Assembly: GCF_900116385.1 (NCBI RefSeq)
Contig: NZ_FPCI01000001.1
Span: 2,081,501-2,145,500, forward strand
DNA from: Pseudoxanthomonas sp. YR558
GTDB taxonomy: Bacteria > Pseudomonadota > Gammaproteobacteria > Xanthomonadales > Xanthomonadaceae
DNA length: 64,000 nt
Direction of reading: 5' to 3'
In this document: positions 36,150 to 45,918 of the stretch, in pieces
Layout: each line of letters opens with the position of its first letter
How positions within the stretch are numbered: position 1 is the stretch's first letter
Program-made: the position numbers and the translations under genes
The notes under the pieces: model-generated
Database searches by the model: none
Told to the model about the DNA's origin: nothing
What the model saw: the letters and a program-made list of their open reading frames with translations, nothing else

Positions 36150-36842
36150 ATGTTCGTCTCCATACCGTCCCGCCAGAAACCGTCGGTCCGCTGGGCCACG
36201 CCTGCGCTGGCCATCGTGCTGCTGGCCGCCTTCGTCTGGGCGTGGCTGCAGGGGGGCGCCGCACAGGGTCACCTCCGGACCGAATGGGGGGCGCTCACCG
36301 GCGGCATGGTCGCGCCCGAGGTCTGGCTGGCGTCATTGCAACGCGGCACCGTGCTGCGCCTGTTCACGGCACTGTTCCTGCACGCCGACTGGGCCCACCT
36401 GGCGGGCAACCTCGTGTTCCTGCTGATCTTCGGACTGCCCGCGGAGCGGGCGATGGGCGCGTGGCGCTTCCTGCTGCTGTTCCTGATCGGTGGCGCCGTG
36501 GCCAACGTGGCCGCGGTGCTCAGCATCGATGCACCCGACCGCGTGGTGATCGGCGCCAGCGGTGCGGTGTCGGCGGTGATCGGGGCTTACCTCGCCCTGT
36601 TCCCCACTGCCCAGCTCGGCGTGGTGGTGCCGCTGGGACTGTTCTGGGAGGTGGTGAAAGCACCCGCCTCCGTGCTGATCGGCGTGTGGGCGCTGTTGCA
36701 GGTGGTGTTCGCCTACACCGGCCCCACGTTCGGCACCGTGGCGTGGCCGGCGCATATCGCCGGCTTCCTCTTCGGCGTGGTGTTCGCGCTGTTCGTGCGC
36801 GCCGCGATCGCCCGGCGCATGCGCAAGCGGCAAGGTTACTGA
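36150..36842 (+). CDS. Rhomboid-family intramembrane serine protease
   Basis: A 230-residue protein with six or seven membrane helices. The catalytic serine is in GASG (Ser137) and the partner His in AHIAGF (His202). FTALFLHADWAHLAGNLVFLLIFG contains the conserved HxxxN oxyanion region. Rhomboids cleave substrates within the membrane; the substrate is unknown. I chose the ATG at 36150 because upstream codons in the same frame lie in the AT-rich fadL promoter region. Confidence 0.92.
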   Translation: MFVSIPSRQKPSVRWATPALAIVLLAAFVWAWLQGGAAQGHLRTEWGALTGGMVAPEVWLASLQRGTVLRLFTALFLHADWAHLAGNLVFLLIFGLPAERAMGAWRFLLLFLIGGAVANVAAVLSIDAPDRVVIGASGAVSAVIGAYLALFPTAQLGVVVPLGLFWEVVKAPASVLIGVWALLQVVFAYTGPTFGTVAWPAHIAGFLFGVVFALFVRAAIARRMRKRQGY

Positions 36843-36866
36843 GCGCCGACGCCTATAATCGGTTTC

Positions 36867-37187
36867 ATGAAGACCACGCTCTACAAGATCACCTTCCACA
36901 ACCACACCAAGGTCTACGAGCTGTACGCACGCAAGGTGGCGGCCAGCGGCCTGTGGGGGTTCACCGAGGTGTCGGAGCTGGTGTTCGACGTGCACGAGGG
37001 CCTCGTGATCGACCCCACCGAAGAGCGCTTGCGCGACGAATTCGGCGGTACGCGCGTGCTGCACCTGCCGATGCAGAGCATCATCCGGGTGGAAGAAGTG
37101 GAGCGGAAGGGTCAGTCCGCGATCCGCGACGCGGCCACCGGCGAGAAGGTCGTGACGCCCTTCCCGATGCCGGCCAAGCCGCGCTGA
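36867..37187 (+). CDS. DUF1820 family protein
   Basis: A 106-residue soluble protein. TLYKITFHNHTKVYELYARKV, the LWGFTEVSELVF segment and VLHLPMQSIIRVEEVER match the DUF1820 family of gammaproteobacteria, which has no assigned function. It starts 24 bases after the rhomboid gene and is probably co-transcribed. An acidic, beta-rich character suggests a small barrel, but this is inference. Confidence 0.82.
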   Translation: MKTTLYKITFHNHTKVYELYARKVAASGLWGFTEVSELVFDVHEGLVIDPTEERLRDEFGGTRVLHLPMQSIIRVEEVERKGQSAIRDAATGEKVVTPFPMPAKPR

Positions 37188-37280
37188 GCCCACTCGCGTC
37201 AGCATGCCTGCGTCCGATTTGACCCCGCGAGCGCACGCGCAATCGCCTCTATGATGGCGCGTCACGTATAGGGCGCCAGG

Positions 37281-38546
37281 ATGTCCACTCCACAGTTGTC
37301 GGTCTATTTCTTCCTGCAGGCGGGCCTGATCATCCTGGCCTGCCGTCTCGTCGGGAAACTCGCCCAGCGCATCGGCCAGCCGCAAGTGGTGGGCGAGATG
37401 ATCGCCGGCGTGATGCTGGGACCCTCCTTGTTCGGCGCGGTACTGCCGGATGCACAGGCCGCCCTGTTTCCGAAGGACACCCTAGACATGCTGTACGTCG
37501 GTGGCCAGGTCGGCGTGGGCATGTACATGTTCCTGGTCGGCACGGAGTTCCAGGCGGACCACATCCGCACGCGCTACCGCAGCGCGATGGCCGTGTCGTG
37601 GGCCGGCATTGCAGTGCCGTTCGTGCTGGCGTTCGCGCTGGCGCCGTGGCTACAGCACGTGCCCGGACTGTTCGCCGACACGGCACGCTTCCTGGAAGTC
37701 GCCCTTTTCCTCGGCGCCGCCATCGCGATCACCGCCTTCCCGATGCTGGCGCGCATCATCCACGAGCGTGGCCTGGCCGGCACGCCACTCGGCACGCTCG
37801 CGCTGACCGCGGGCGCGATGGACGACGCGGCTGCCTGGTGCATCCTGGCGATTGTGCTGGCGAGTTTCGGCGGCAGTTGGAACCAGGCGTGGCTGGCGAT
37901 CGGCGGCGGCATCGCGTACGTCGCCTTCATGCTATTGGCCGGCCGCCGGTTGCTCACGCCATTGGCCGCGCAGGTTCCGGCGGAAGGCCCGTTGCCCACG
38001 CCGGTGTTCGCCTGGGTGATGGCGGCGTTCTTCCTCTGCGCATGGGCGATGGATGCGATCGGCATCCATGCCGTGTTCGGTGGTTTCATCCTCGGCATCT
38101 GCCTGCCTCGCGGCGCGCTGACCGAGCGCCTGCGCGAGCGCCTGCAGGGCATGGTGGTGGTGGTCCTGCTGCCGCTGTTCTTCACCTATTCCGGCTTGAA
38201 GACCCAGCTCTCCGTGCTGCTCGATCCGGCGATCCTGGTGCCGGCGATCGCGATCCTGCTCGCCTCGTTCGGCGGCAAGGCGATCGCCTGCTGGGCCGCG
38301 GCGCGGTTGTCGGGCGAATCGCCGCGCGATGCGAAAGCGATCGGCGCGCTGATGAACGCGCGCGGCCTGATGGAACTCATCATCATCAACATCGGCCTGC
38401 AGGCGGGCCTCATCAAGCCCGGCCTGTTCACCATCCTGGTAATCATGGCGATCCTGTCCACGTTGATGGCCACGCCGCTGTTCAACCGCATCATGCGCGA
38501 GCGCAACGCGCCGGCGGCACCTGCGCCGGGCGCATCGCCCGGTTGA
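37281..38546 (+). CDS. CPA2-type cation/proton antiporter
   Basis: A 421-residue membrane protein with about twelve helices of the Na+/H+ exchanger fold (KefB/GerN group). Family features are RIGQPQVVGEMIAGVMLGPSLFG and LTAGAMDDAAAWCILAIV, the latter with the paired Asp residues typical of electrogenic antiporters, and MNARGLMELIIINIGL. There is no TrkA-N regulatory domain at the C-terminus, so potassium-efflux gating as in KefB is unlikely. Ion specificity cannot be read from sequence. It lies between DUF1820 (same strand) and the convergent ctpA. Confidence 0.9.
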   Translation: MSTPQLSVYFFLQAGLIILACRLVGKLAQRIGQPQVVGEMIAGVMLGPSLFGAVLPDAQAALFPKDTLDMLYVGGQVGVGMYMFLVGTEFQADHIRTRYRSAMAVSWAGIAVPFVLAFALAPWLQHVPGLFADTARFLEVALFLGAAIAITAFPMLARIIHERGLAGTPLGTLALTAGAMDDAAAWCILAIVLASFGGSWNQAWLAIGGGIAYVAFMLLAGRRLLTPLAAQVPAEGPLPTPVFAWVMAAFFLCAWAMDAIGIHAVFGGFILGICLPRGALTERLRERLQGMVVVVLLPLFFTYSGLKTQLSVLLDPAILVPAIAILLASFGGKAIACWAAARLSGESPRDAKAIGALMNARGLMELIIINIGLQAGLIKPGLFTILVIMAILSTLMATPLFNRIMRERNAPAAPAPGASPG

Positions 38547-38555
38547 CGCGATGGG

Positions 38556-39902
38556 TCAGCGCGAAGTCGCCGCGGGCTTCGCGCGCGCGGTGACGGCGAT
38601 CTTCTTGAGCTCCACCAGCGCGGCCTTGATCGGCGCCTCGCCATCGAGCACATCGCCCGGCGTGTAACCGGCCTGGCCTTCGTCGTCGCCACGCAGGTGG
38701 CCAGGCAGCGTGGCCTCGGTGATGTACAGCTGGCCGTCCTGGCCGACGATGGCATCCGGCGTGCCGCCTTCCGGCTTGACGACCACGTCGGGGACGATGC
38801 CGCTGGCCTGGATCGATTTGCCGCTGGGCGTGTAATAGCGCGCGGTGGTCAGCTTGACCGAATCGCCGTTGTCCAACGGCAACACCGTCTGCACCGAGCC
38901 CTTGCCGAACGTGCGACTGCCGACCACGCGTGCGCGATCGTTGTCGCGCAGTGCACCGGCGAGCACTTCCGACGCACTGGCCGAGCCCGCATCCACCAGC
39001 ACGACGACGGGTGCGCCGGAAAGGCGGTCGCCCGGCGTGGCATCGAACTTGGAATCGCTGATCGACAACCGCCCACGCGTGCTGACGATGTTGCCCTTCT
39101 CCAGTAGTTCGTCGGCCACCTGCACGGCGGCGAGCAACAAGCCGCCGGGATTGCTGCGCAGGTCGAGCACCAGCCCGCGCAGCGGGCCCTTCGCCTGCAG
39201 CGTGTCCAGCTGCTTCTGGAAATCGGCGGCGGTGTCGGTCTGGAATGCGCTGATGCGCACGTAGCCATAGCCGGGTTCGAGCAACCGGCCGCGCACGCTG
39301 GTCACGCGAATGGTGTCGCGCACCAGGGTGACGTCGAACGGCTTGGGCGTGCCGTCCCGGACGATGGTCAGGGTGATCTTGCTGCCGGGCGCGCCACGCA
39401 GCGGCTCCATGCCGTCGTCGGCGCTGATCGGCTTGCCGTCGATGGCAGTGATGACGTCGCCGGACTTGATGCCGGCCTTCGCCGCCGGCGTGTCGTCGAT
39501 AGGCGACACCACCAGCAGGGTGCGGTCGGCCTGTTGCTGCAGTTCCACGCCGATGCCTTCGTAGGCGCCGCTGGCCTGCTCGTCGAACGCATCGGAATCC
39601 TGCTTGTCGAAATAGGTACTGTGCGGATCGAGGTCGAGCAAAAGGCCGCGGATCGCGGACTGCATCAGCTTCTTGTCTTCCACCGGCTCCACGTACGCTT
39701 CCTTCACCGCATTGAACACGGCGACGTAGCGGCGGATCTCCTCCAGCGGCACTTTCGACGGCGCGTTTTCGGCGGCATCCGGGTCGTCGCTCGGCGCGAC
39801 CACCGGCGGTCCGTCCGCCTGCGGCGCCTGCTGTTGCGCCGACGCGGGCAACGCCGCGAGCAACGCAACGGTCAGGAGGGCCAGGGGAAGACGCTGCAGC
39901 AT
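38556..39902 (-). CDS. ctpA: Carboxy-terminal processing peptidase, S41 family
   Basis: A 448-residue periplasmic protease with a signal peptide ending near ASAQQQ. Its PDZ domain spans about 95-190 (GIGVELQQ, SGDVITAIDGKPI). The S41 core shows LRGLVLDLRSNPGGLL, the catalytic Ser in DAGSASASEVLAG and the Lys in RTFGKGSVQT. It trims C-termini of periplasmic proteins and probably regulates peptidoglycan hydrolases. Its place after envC on the same strand (115 bases) fits cell-wall turnover. A Pro/Asp-rich linker follows the signal peptide. Confidence 0.94.
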   Translation of the reverse strand: MLQRLPLALLTVALLAALPASAQQQAPQADGPPVVAPSDDPDAAENAPSKVPLEEIRRYVAVFNAVKEAYVEPVEDKKLMQSAIRGLLLDLDPHSTYFDKQDSDAFDEQASGAYEGIGVELQQQADRTLLVVSPIDDTPAAKAGIKSGDVITAIDGKPISADDGMEPLRGAPGSKITLTIVRDGTPKPFDVTLVRDTIRVTSVRGRLLEPGYGYVRISAFQTDTAADFQKQLDTLQAKGPLRGLVLDLRSNPGGLLLAAVQVADELLEKGNIVSTRGRLSISDSKFDATPGDRLSGAPVVVLVDAGSASASEVLAGALRDNDRARVVGSRTFGKGSVQTVLPLDNGDSVKLTTARYYTPSGKSIQASGIVPDVVVKPEGGTPDAIVGQDGQLYITEATLPGHLRGDDEGQAGYTPGDVLDGEAPIKAALVELKKIAVTARAKPAATSR

Positions 39903-40017
39903 GCGGAAACTCCGGGAGAGGCTTCTAGGGACTCCGCGCCGGGCGCGAAGTTCACCCGATTATGCGTGAACCCATGCGGGCCGGATGTTCAAGCCGGGTT
40001 ACGGCGGCCGGCGGCGT

Positions 40018-41274
40018 TCATCGCCGCTGCAGCCACGATGCCGGATCGACCGGTTGGCCATTGCGCCGCAATTCGAAGTACAGCGCCGCCTGCCCCTGTC
40101 CACCCGAGGTGCCCACGCGGGCCACCGCATCGCCGCGCTTCACCCGGTCGCCGCTGTCCTTCAGCAGGCTGTCGTTGTGCGCGTACAGGCTCATGTAGCC
40201 GTTGCCGTGGTCGAGGATAAGGATCAGGCCATAGCCGGTCATCCATTCGGAGAACACGACGGTGCCGTCGGCCACCGCGGTGACGGTCGTGCCGGCCGGC
40301 GCGCCGATCAGCACGCCGGTGCTGGTGCGCCCGTCGGGCATGCGTCCGCCATAGCGCGCCAGCAGGCTGCCGGACACGGGCCACCCCAGGCCACCGACCT
40401 TCAGCGGCGGTGCCGACGCCACGACGGGCCGCGCGGGCGCGCTGTCGCGCGACGGCCGGGCGCCGCTGCCGGCGTTCTCGCGCTTCTTCGCCGCGGCGGC
40501 TTCGGCCGCGGCGCGGCGCGAGGCGGCACGGCGCTCGGCCTCCGCACGGGCGGCGGCGGCGCGCAGGTTCTTCAACAGCGTTTCCAGCGAACGCGCGTCC
40601 TGACCCAGCGCCTTTTCCTTCGCCGCACGGTCCTGGAAGCGCTCGTCGAGGTCGGCGACCAGGCTCGCGCGCGTCTTGCGATCCTTTTCCAGCTGCGCGA
40701 CTTCGCCGCGTTGACGTGTGCGCGCGGCATCGAGCTCCGCGCTGCGCGCGGCGATCTCGCGCTCCACCTCGTCCAGCGAGGCCAGGTCCGCGGTCAGCGT
40801 GTCGATCCTGCGCGTCTGGTCGCGCTGCACGTAGCGGTGGTAGGCCAACAGGCGGTTGGCGTCGGCCACGCGATCCTGCGACAACAACACCTTCAACGGC
40901 GCGTCTTCGCCCTGCTGGTAAGCCGCGCGGACCAGGTCGGTCAGCTGCCCGCGCTGGCGGTCGCGTTGCGCCGTCAACGTGTCGCGCCGCTGTTGCAACT
41001 CGGCCAGGGCGGCGGCTTCCTTGCGCATGGCGGCTTCGGTGTCGGCCAGCGAGCGGGACGTGCGGCCGACCTTTTCATCGGCGTCGCGCAACTGGCGCGA
41101 AGCCGCGCCGCGTTCGCCTTCCAGCTTGCGGCGTTCCTGCGCGATCGATTTCAGTTCGCTGCGCACGCGCTCGAGCTTGCGCTCGGTCTCGCGCGACGTC
41201 TGTGCCGGCGCGGACGCGGCCGCGACCACCGCCAGTACGGCGGCGGACAGCGCGACGCGCCAGGAATGCGCCAT
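40018..41274 (-). CDS. envC: Murein hydrolase activator EnvC
   Basis: A 418-residue periplasmic protein: a signal peptide (1-25), a long coiled coil (about 26-265), an Ala/Arg-rich linker and a LytM/M23 domain (about 300-418). The M23 metal site is degenerate. The expected HxxxD region reads TSTGVLIG and the expected HxH reads LYFE, as in E. coli EnvC. It should therefore activate amidases at the septum and not cut murein itself. Its ATG overlaps the gpmI stop (TGATG). The gpmI-envC-ctpA order is common in gammaproteobacteria. Confidence 0.92.
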   Translation of the reverse strand: MAHSWRVALSAAVLAVVAAASAPAQTSRETERKLERVRSELKSIAQERRKLEGERGAASRQLRDADEKVGRTSRSLADTEAAMRKEAAALAELQQRRDTLTAQRDRQRGQLTDLVRAAYQQGEDAPLKVLLSQDRVADANRLLAYHRYVQRDQTRRIDTLTADLASLDEVEREIAARSAELDAARTRQRGEVAQLEKDRKTRASLVADLDERFQDRAAKEKALGQDARSLETLLKNLRAAAARAEAERRAASRRAAAEAAAAKKRENAGSGARPSRDSAPARPVVASAPPLKVGGLGWPVSGSLLARYGGRMPDGRTSTGVLIGAPAGTTVTAVADGTVVFSEWMTGYGLILILDHGNGYMSLYAHNDSLLKDSGDRVKRGDAVARVGTSGGQGQAALYFELRRNGQPVDPASWLQRR

Positions 41275-42821
41275 CAGCCGACGATCAGGCTGCGGCCGCT
41301 CATGTCGGCCGGTTGCGGCAGGCCCAGCAGGGCCAGCAGCGTGGGCGCGACGTCGCGCAGGGCTCCGCCGCTGCGCAGCGTGGCCGCGTGCTCGCCGACA
41401 TACACCAGCGGCACCGGGCCCACGGTGTGGGCGGTGTGCGGTTGTCCCGTGGCGGGGTCGCGCATCATCTCCAGGTTGCCGTGGTCGGCGGTGATGATCA
41501 TCGCGCCACCGGCGGCGCGCACCGCGGCGTCGACCTCGCCGATCGCGTTGTCCACCGCCTGCGCCGCCAGGATCGCGGCCTGCAGGTCGCCGCTGTGGCC
41601 GACCATGTCGGGATTGGCGATGTTGCAGATGATCGCGTCGAAGCGGCCCGAGCCGATCGCGGCCACCAGCTTCTCGGTCAGTTCGGGGCAGCTCATTTCC
41701 GGCTGCAGGTCGTAGGTCGCGACCTTCGGGCTCGGCACCAGGATGCGTTCCTCGCCGGCGAACATGTCTTCGCGACCGCCGCTGAAGAAGAACGTCACGT
41801 GCGCGTACTTCTCGGTCTCGGCGATGCGCAGCTGGGTGAGGCCGTGCTCGGCCAGCAGCTCGCCGAAGGTCTCGCGCAGGTCGTCCGGCGCGAATGCCAC
41901 CGGCGCCGGCAGCTTGGCGTCGTACTCGGTCAGGCAGACGTAACGCGCCAGGGCCGGCACGCGCCGCTCGAAGCCGTCGAACGCCGGCGACACGAACGCC
42001 GCTGTCAGCTGGCGCGCGCGGTCGGCGCGGAAATTCATGAACACCACCGCATCGCCATCGGCCATCGGCGTTGCGCCGTCGATGACGGTGGGCAGCACGA
42101 ACTCGTCGTTCTCGCCGCGCGCATACGCGGCTTCCAGCGCGGCCACGCCGCTGGCGGCACGGTGCTCGCTCTTCGCATCGACCATCGCATCCCACGCCAG
42201 CCGCACGCGGTCCCAGCGCTTGTCGCGGTCCATCGCGTAGTAGCGCCCGCTGACCGAGGCGATGTGCGCATTGCCGAGCTTCGTGCACAGGTCCTGGAGC
42301 GCACGCAGGCTGGGCTCGGCCGACTTCGGCGGCGTGTCGCGGCCATCGAGAAAGGCGTGCACCGCGACCCGCGGCACGCCCTGGCGCTTGGCCAGCTCGA
42401 GCATCGCGAAGATGTGCAGTTCATGGCTGTGCACGCCACCCGGCGACAGCAGACCGAACACATGCAAGGTCTTGCCGTCGACCTTGGCGGCGTCGCACGC
42501 GGCGACCAGTTCGGCGTTGGCGAAGAAGCTGCCATCCTCGATGGCGGCGTCGATGCGGGTCAGGTCCTGGTAGACGATGCGGCCCGCGCCCAGGTTCATG
42601 TGGCCCACTTCCGAATTGCCCATCTGCCCGTCCGGCAGGCCGACATGGCGGCCTTCGGTATGGATTAACGTGTGCGGCGCGGTGGCCAGCAGGCGGCGCC
42701 AGTTCGGCAGCTCGGCCTGCGCCAGCGCATTGTCGGTGGGATCTTCACGGTGTCCCCAGCCATCCAGGATCAACAATACGACGGGCTTGGGGCGCTTCAC
42801 GGACGGGGCAGATGCGGACAC
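41274..42821 (-). CDS. gpmI: 2,3-bisphosphoglycerate-independent phosphoglycerate mutase
   Basis: A 515-residue Mn-dependent enzyme that interconverts 3- and 2-phosphoglycerate in glycolysis. [13 protein letters not shown] opens the alkaline-phosphatase-like domain. [19 protein letters not shown] carries the catalytic Ser, and [11 protein letters not shown] and [15 protein letters not shown] carry metal ligands. No ATG fits; I use GTG at 42821, which gives the family length. The frame stays open far upstream, but that part overlaps the divergent VNGSI gene and is antisense noise. It is coupled to envC. Confidence 0.95.
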   Translation of the reverse strand: MSASAPSVKRPKPVVLLILDGWGHREDPTDNALAQAELPNWRRLLATAPHTLIHTEGRHVGLPDGQMGNSEVGHMNLGAGRIVYQDLTRIDAAIEDGSFFANAELVAACDAAKVDGKTLHVFGLLSPGGVHSHELHIFAMLELAKRQGVPRVAVHAFLDGRDTPPKSAEPSLRALQDLCTKLGNAHIASVSGRYYAMDRDKRWDRVRLAWDAMVDAKSEHRAASGVAALEAAYARGENDEFVLPTVIDGATPMADGDAVVFMNFRADRARQLTAAFVSPAFDGFERRVPALARYVCLTEYDAKLPAPVAFAPDDLRETFGELLAEHGLTQLRIAETEKYAHVTFFFSGGREDMFAGEERILVPSPKVATYDLQPEMSCPELTEKLVAAIGSGRFDAIICNIANPDMVGHSGDLQAAILAAQAVDNAIGEVDAAVRAAGGAMIITADHGNLEMMRDPATGQPHTAHTVGPVPLVYVGEHAATLRSGGALRDVAPTLLALLGLPQPADMSGRSLIVG

Positions 42822-42956
42822 GGGGGAGATTCCAGTGACTTCAGGCAGGTGACGATTGTAGCGAAGCGTGGTGCCATCCACTCCGGCGCGGCGGCGTTTA
42901 AACCCCCGGGCGCGCCGGCGCATCAGACCGATACGAGACCACCCGAGAGGCAACCC

Positions 42957-43616
42957 ATGATCCGTCCCCGCACCGCCCTGCTGCTGACCCTGGCCCTGGC
43001 CACCACGCCCGCGCTGGCCCAACAGGAAATCTCCAAGGTCAACGGCAGCATCACCGCCGAGGCCGGCCAGGCCTATGGCGACCTCGATACCGTCAACGGC
43101 TCCATCCGCGTCGCCGACGGCGCCACCGCCGAAGACGCCAGCACCGTCAACGGCAGCATCAACGTGGGCGACAAGGCGCGCGTGGATTCGCTGGAAACCG
43201 TCAACGGTTCGATCCGCGTCGGCAAAGACGTCCAGGTCCGCAAGGACGTGGAAACCGTCAACGGCAGCATCTTCACCGACCGCGGCACCGTGATCGGCGG
43301 CCGCATCGAGACCGTCAACGGCGCGATCGGCCTGGTCGCCACCCAGCTGGCCGGCGGCATCGAAACCGTCAACGGCGACATCACCGTCGGCGTCGGCTCG
43401 CACGTGAAGGGCGGCATCAAGGTGGAGAAGCCGCAGGGCATCCGCCTGAACGTCAAGCGCGACCCGCGCGTCATCATCGGCCCCAACGCCATCGTCGACG
43501 GCCCGCTGGTGTTCGAACGCCCGGTCACGCTGTACGTGCACACCAGCGCCAAGATCGGTGCGGTGACCGGCGCGACCGCCAAGCCGTTCAGCACCGACAC
43601 CGCGCCGGCCGAGTAA
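42957..43616 (+). CDS. Secreted VNGSI-repeat protein, probable small beta-solenoid
   Basis: A 219-residue protein with a signal peptide ending near Ala21. Seven copies of a (T/K)VNG(S/A/D)I motif lie at residues 28, 46, 64, 82, 101, 120 and 138, a period of 18-19. In between are short acidic or basic loops. Such regular spacing with alternating hydrophobic residues suggests a right-handed beta-helix like polymer-forming (bactofilin-like) or DUF4097-type proteins. The last 70 residues ([26 protein letters not shown]) continue in similar style without the motif. The ATG at 42957 follows GAGAGG. Function unknown. Confidence 0.85.
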   Translation: MIRPRTALLLTLALATTPALAQQEISKVNGSITAEAGQAYGDLDTVNGSIRVADGATAEDASTVNGSINVGDKARVDSLETVNGSIRVGKDVQVRKDVETVNGSIFTDRGTVIGGRIETVNGAIGLVATQLAGGIETVNGDITVGVGSHVKGGIKVEKPQGIRLNVKRDPRVIIGPNAIVDGPLVFERPVTLYVHTSAKIGAVTGATAKPFSTDTAPAE

Positions 43617-43695
43617 GCGCGAACCGCGGGGCACGGCACAGGCCGGCCCGCGGCCATGAGGCTAGAATCGGGATTCCTTTCGTTGAGGAATCCCG

Positions 43696-45399
43696 ATGTC
43701 CCGCAAGTTGATGTTGGTGCTTGCCGCCACGGCCGCACTGGCCGCGTGCAAGCGCGAATCCGAAGCCCCGGCGCCCGCGCCCGAGGCCGCCACCCCGCCC
43801 GCCGCGGCGCACGCCTTCACCGCCGATATCACCGAGGGCGATTTCTCCGACCTGGTGAAGACGCTGTCCTCGGACGAGTTCGAAGGCCGCGGCCCCGGTT
43901 CGGTCGGCGAAGAGAAGACCGTCGCCTATCTCGAAGCGCAGATGAAGCGCATCGGCCTGCAGCCGGGCAACAACAGCAGCTATTTCCAGGACGTGCCGAT
44001 GGTGGAAACCACCGCCAACGAAGCGGCCACCACGCTGACCCTGGCCACCGCCAAGGGCGAGCACGCGCTGAAGTTCGGCACCGACTTCGTGATCGGCACC
44101 CGCACCGGACAGACCGAAGTGAAGCTGGATGCCAGCGACCTGGTCTTCGTCGGTTACGGCGTCGACGCGCCGGAGCAGAAGTGGAACGACTACGCGGGCC
44201 AGGACTGGACCGGCAAGACCGTGGTGATGTTCGTCAACGACCCGGGCTTCCACAGCAAGGACGAGACGCTGTTCGGCGGCAACCGCATGACCTACTACGG
44301 CCGCTGGACGTACAAGTTCGAGGAAGCCGCGCGCAAGGGCGCCGCCGCCGCGCTGATCGTGCACGACACCGCCGGCGCCAGCTACGGCTGGGACGTGGTG
44401 AAGAACTCCTGGGCTGGGCCGCAGTACGACCTGCCGGCGAAGGACGATCCGGAGAAGCGCATTCCGCTGCAGGGCTGGCTGAGCGCGGACGCGGCGAAGC
44501 AGCTGTTCGCCGATGCCGGCCTCGATCTCGACGCGGCCTACGCCAGCGCCGGCAAGCGTGGCTTCAAGCCGGTGTCGCTGAAGGCCAAGGCCACGGCCAC
44601 ACTGACCAGCAGCATCACCGAGAAGACCTCGCGCAACGTGATCGGCGTGTTGCCGGGCAGCAGCAAGCCCGACGAAGCCGTGCTGTACATGGCGCACTGG
44701 GACCACCTGGGCAAGCACGAGGGTGAGGAAGGCGACAACATCTACAACGGTGCGGTCGACAACGCGACCGGCGTGGCCGGCATCCTTGAGATCGCCGAGG
44801 CGTTCGCCCACCAGGATCCCAAGCCGGCGCGTTCGGTGGTGTTCGTGGCGGTGACGCTGGAAGAATCCGGCCTGCTGGGTTCCAAGTACTACGTCGCGCA
44901 CCCGACCTTCCCGCTGGAGAAGATCGCCGGCGTGATCAACCTTGATGCGATGAGCGTGGGCGGCAAGTCGCGCGACTTCGTCGTCACCGGCAAGGGCAAC
45001 TCCGAGCTGGAGGACATGCTGAAGGTCTACGCCGACCAGCAGGGCCGCGTGCTCACCGAGGAAGGCAACCCGGCCGGCGGCTATTACTTCCGCAGCGACC
45101 ACTTCAACTTCGCCAAGGCCGGCGTACCGGCGTTGTACGCCAAGGGCGGCAACGACCTGCTGGAAGGCGGCGTCGAGGCCGGCAAGGCGGCGAGCGAGGA
45201 ATACGCCAAGCGCTACCACCAGGCCAGCGACGAGATGCACGAAGGCTGGAAGCTGGACGGCGTGGTGCAGGACCTGCAGGCGCTGTACGGCGTCGGCAAG
45301 GACCTGGCCGTGGCCGACACCTGGCCGAACTGGTACGAAGGCAATCCCTTCAAGGCCGCCCGCGACAAGATGCGTCCGGCGGCGCCCGCGGCGAAGTAA
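43696..45399 (+). CDS. M28-family zinc aminopeptidase lipoprotein with PA domain
   Basis: A 567-residue protein with a lipobox (LAAC, Cys18) and a Pro/Ala-rich linker. A PA-like insert spans about 135-300 (VFVGYGVDAPEQKWNDYAG). The catalytic domain shows YMAHWDHLG with the first zinc His, NGAVDNATGVAGI with the bridging Asp, EESGLLGS with the catalytic Glu pair, NLDAMSVGG, and SDHFNFAKAGVPAL with the last His. It probably releases N-terminal residues from peptides in the periplasm. The ATG at 43696 has TTGAGGAA upstream. It ends at a terminator. Confidence 0.93.
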   Translation: MSRKLMLVLAATAALAACKRESEAPAPAPEAATPPAAAHAFTADITEGDFSDLVKTLSSDEFEGRGPGSVGEEKTVAYLEAQMKRIGLQPGNNSSYFQDVPMVETTANEAATTLTLATAKGEHALKFGTDFVIGTRTGQTEVKLDASDLVFVGYGVDAPEQKWNDYAGQDWTGKTVVMFVNDPGFHSKDETLFGGNRMTYYGRWTYKFEEAARKGAAAALIVHDTAGASYGWDVVKNSWAGPQYDLPAKDDPEKRIPLQGWLSADAAKQLFADAGLDLDAAYASAGKRGFKPVSLKAKATATLTSSITEKTSRNVIGVLPGSSKPDEAVLYMAHWDHLGKHEGEEGDNIYNGAVDNATGVAGILEIAEAFAHQDPKPARSVVFVAVTLEESGLLGSKYYVAHPTFPLEKIAGVINLDAMSVGGKSRDFVVTGKGNSELEDMLKVYADQQGRVLTEEGNPAGGYYFRSDHFNFAKAGVPALYAKGGNDLLEGGVEAGKAASEEYAKRYHQASDEMHEGWKLDGVVQDLQALYGVGKDLAVADTWPNWYEGNPFKAARDKMRPAAPAAK

Positions 45400-45424
45400 G
45401 CCGCACGGTTCCAGCGAGTCGAAG

Positions 45425-45450
45425 ACGGCGCCGCAAGGCGCCGTTTTCTT
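45425..45450 (+). terminator. Intrinsic terminator after the M28 peptidase
   Basis: Stem ACGGCGCC/GGCGCCGT with a GCAA loop, followed by TTTCTT. Confidence 0.88.
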
Positions 45451-45516
45451 TTGCCGCGCCCATGGACGCCCGCCCTCGGCTGCCACTACGCTGCGGCATC
45501 CTCGGAGGGAAACGTC

Positions 45517-45909
45517 ATGTCGATCGCTTACTGGTGCATCCTGGTCACCGCGCTGCTGCCGTACCTGTGGGTCTTCATCGCCAAGCGGTCGGGCGAGCGC
45601 TACAACAACCGCAACCCGCGCGGTTGGATCGCCAAGCAGGAAGGCAACTACAAGGTGCAGCGCGCGAACGCCGCGCACCTCAACGGCTTCGAGGCCTTCC
45701 CCGCCTTCGTCGCCGGCGTGCTGATGGCGCAGCTGGCCGGCGTGCCGGCGGACACCATCACGCCGCTGGCCATCGCCTTCGTGGTGGCGCGCGTTCTGCA
45801 CGGCGTGTTCTACCTGGCCGACAAGCAGTCGCTGCGCAGCTTCATCTGGCTGATCGGCATGCTGTGCGCCGTGGCGCTGATGGTGCTGGCGGCGATGCGG
45901 GTGGCGTGA
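45517..45909 (+). CDS. MAPEG-family membrane protein
   Basis: A 130-residue four-helix membrane protein. NPRGWIAKQEGNYKVQRANAAHLNGFEAFPAFVAGVL is the MAPEG signature, with Asn, Glu and Arg residues of the glutathione site. Eukaryotic members make or conjugate leukotrienes and glutathione; bacterial roles are undefined. The ATG at 45517 follows a good CGGAGGGA; longer frames upstream have no ribosome-binding site. Confidence 0.88.
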   Translation: MSIAYWCILVTALLPYLWVFIAKRSGERYNNRNPRGWIAKQEGNYKVQRANAAHLNGFEAFPAFVAGVLMAQLAGVPADTITPLAIAFVVARVLHGVFYLADKQSLRSFIWLIGMLCAVALMVLAAMRVA

Positions 45910-45918
45910 TGCCGCTCC

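Noticed and set aside
40018..41274. Active M23 endopeptidase
   Set aside because: The His residues of the M23 metal site are missing (TSTG and LYFE), as in EnvC activators.
43030..43390. DNA-level tandem repeat or CRISPR from the recurring CCGTCAACGGC
   Set aside because: The repeats encode the VNG motif in one frame of a gene with a signal peptide and ribosome-binding site; the periodicity is at the protein level.
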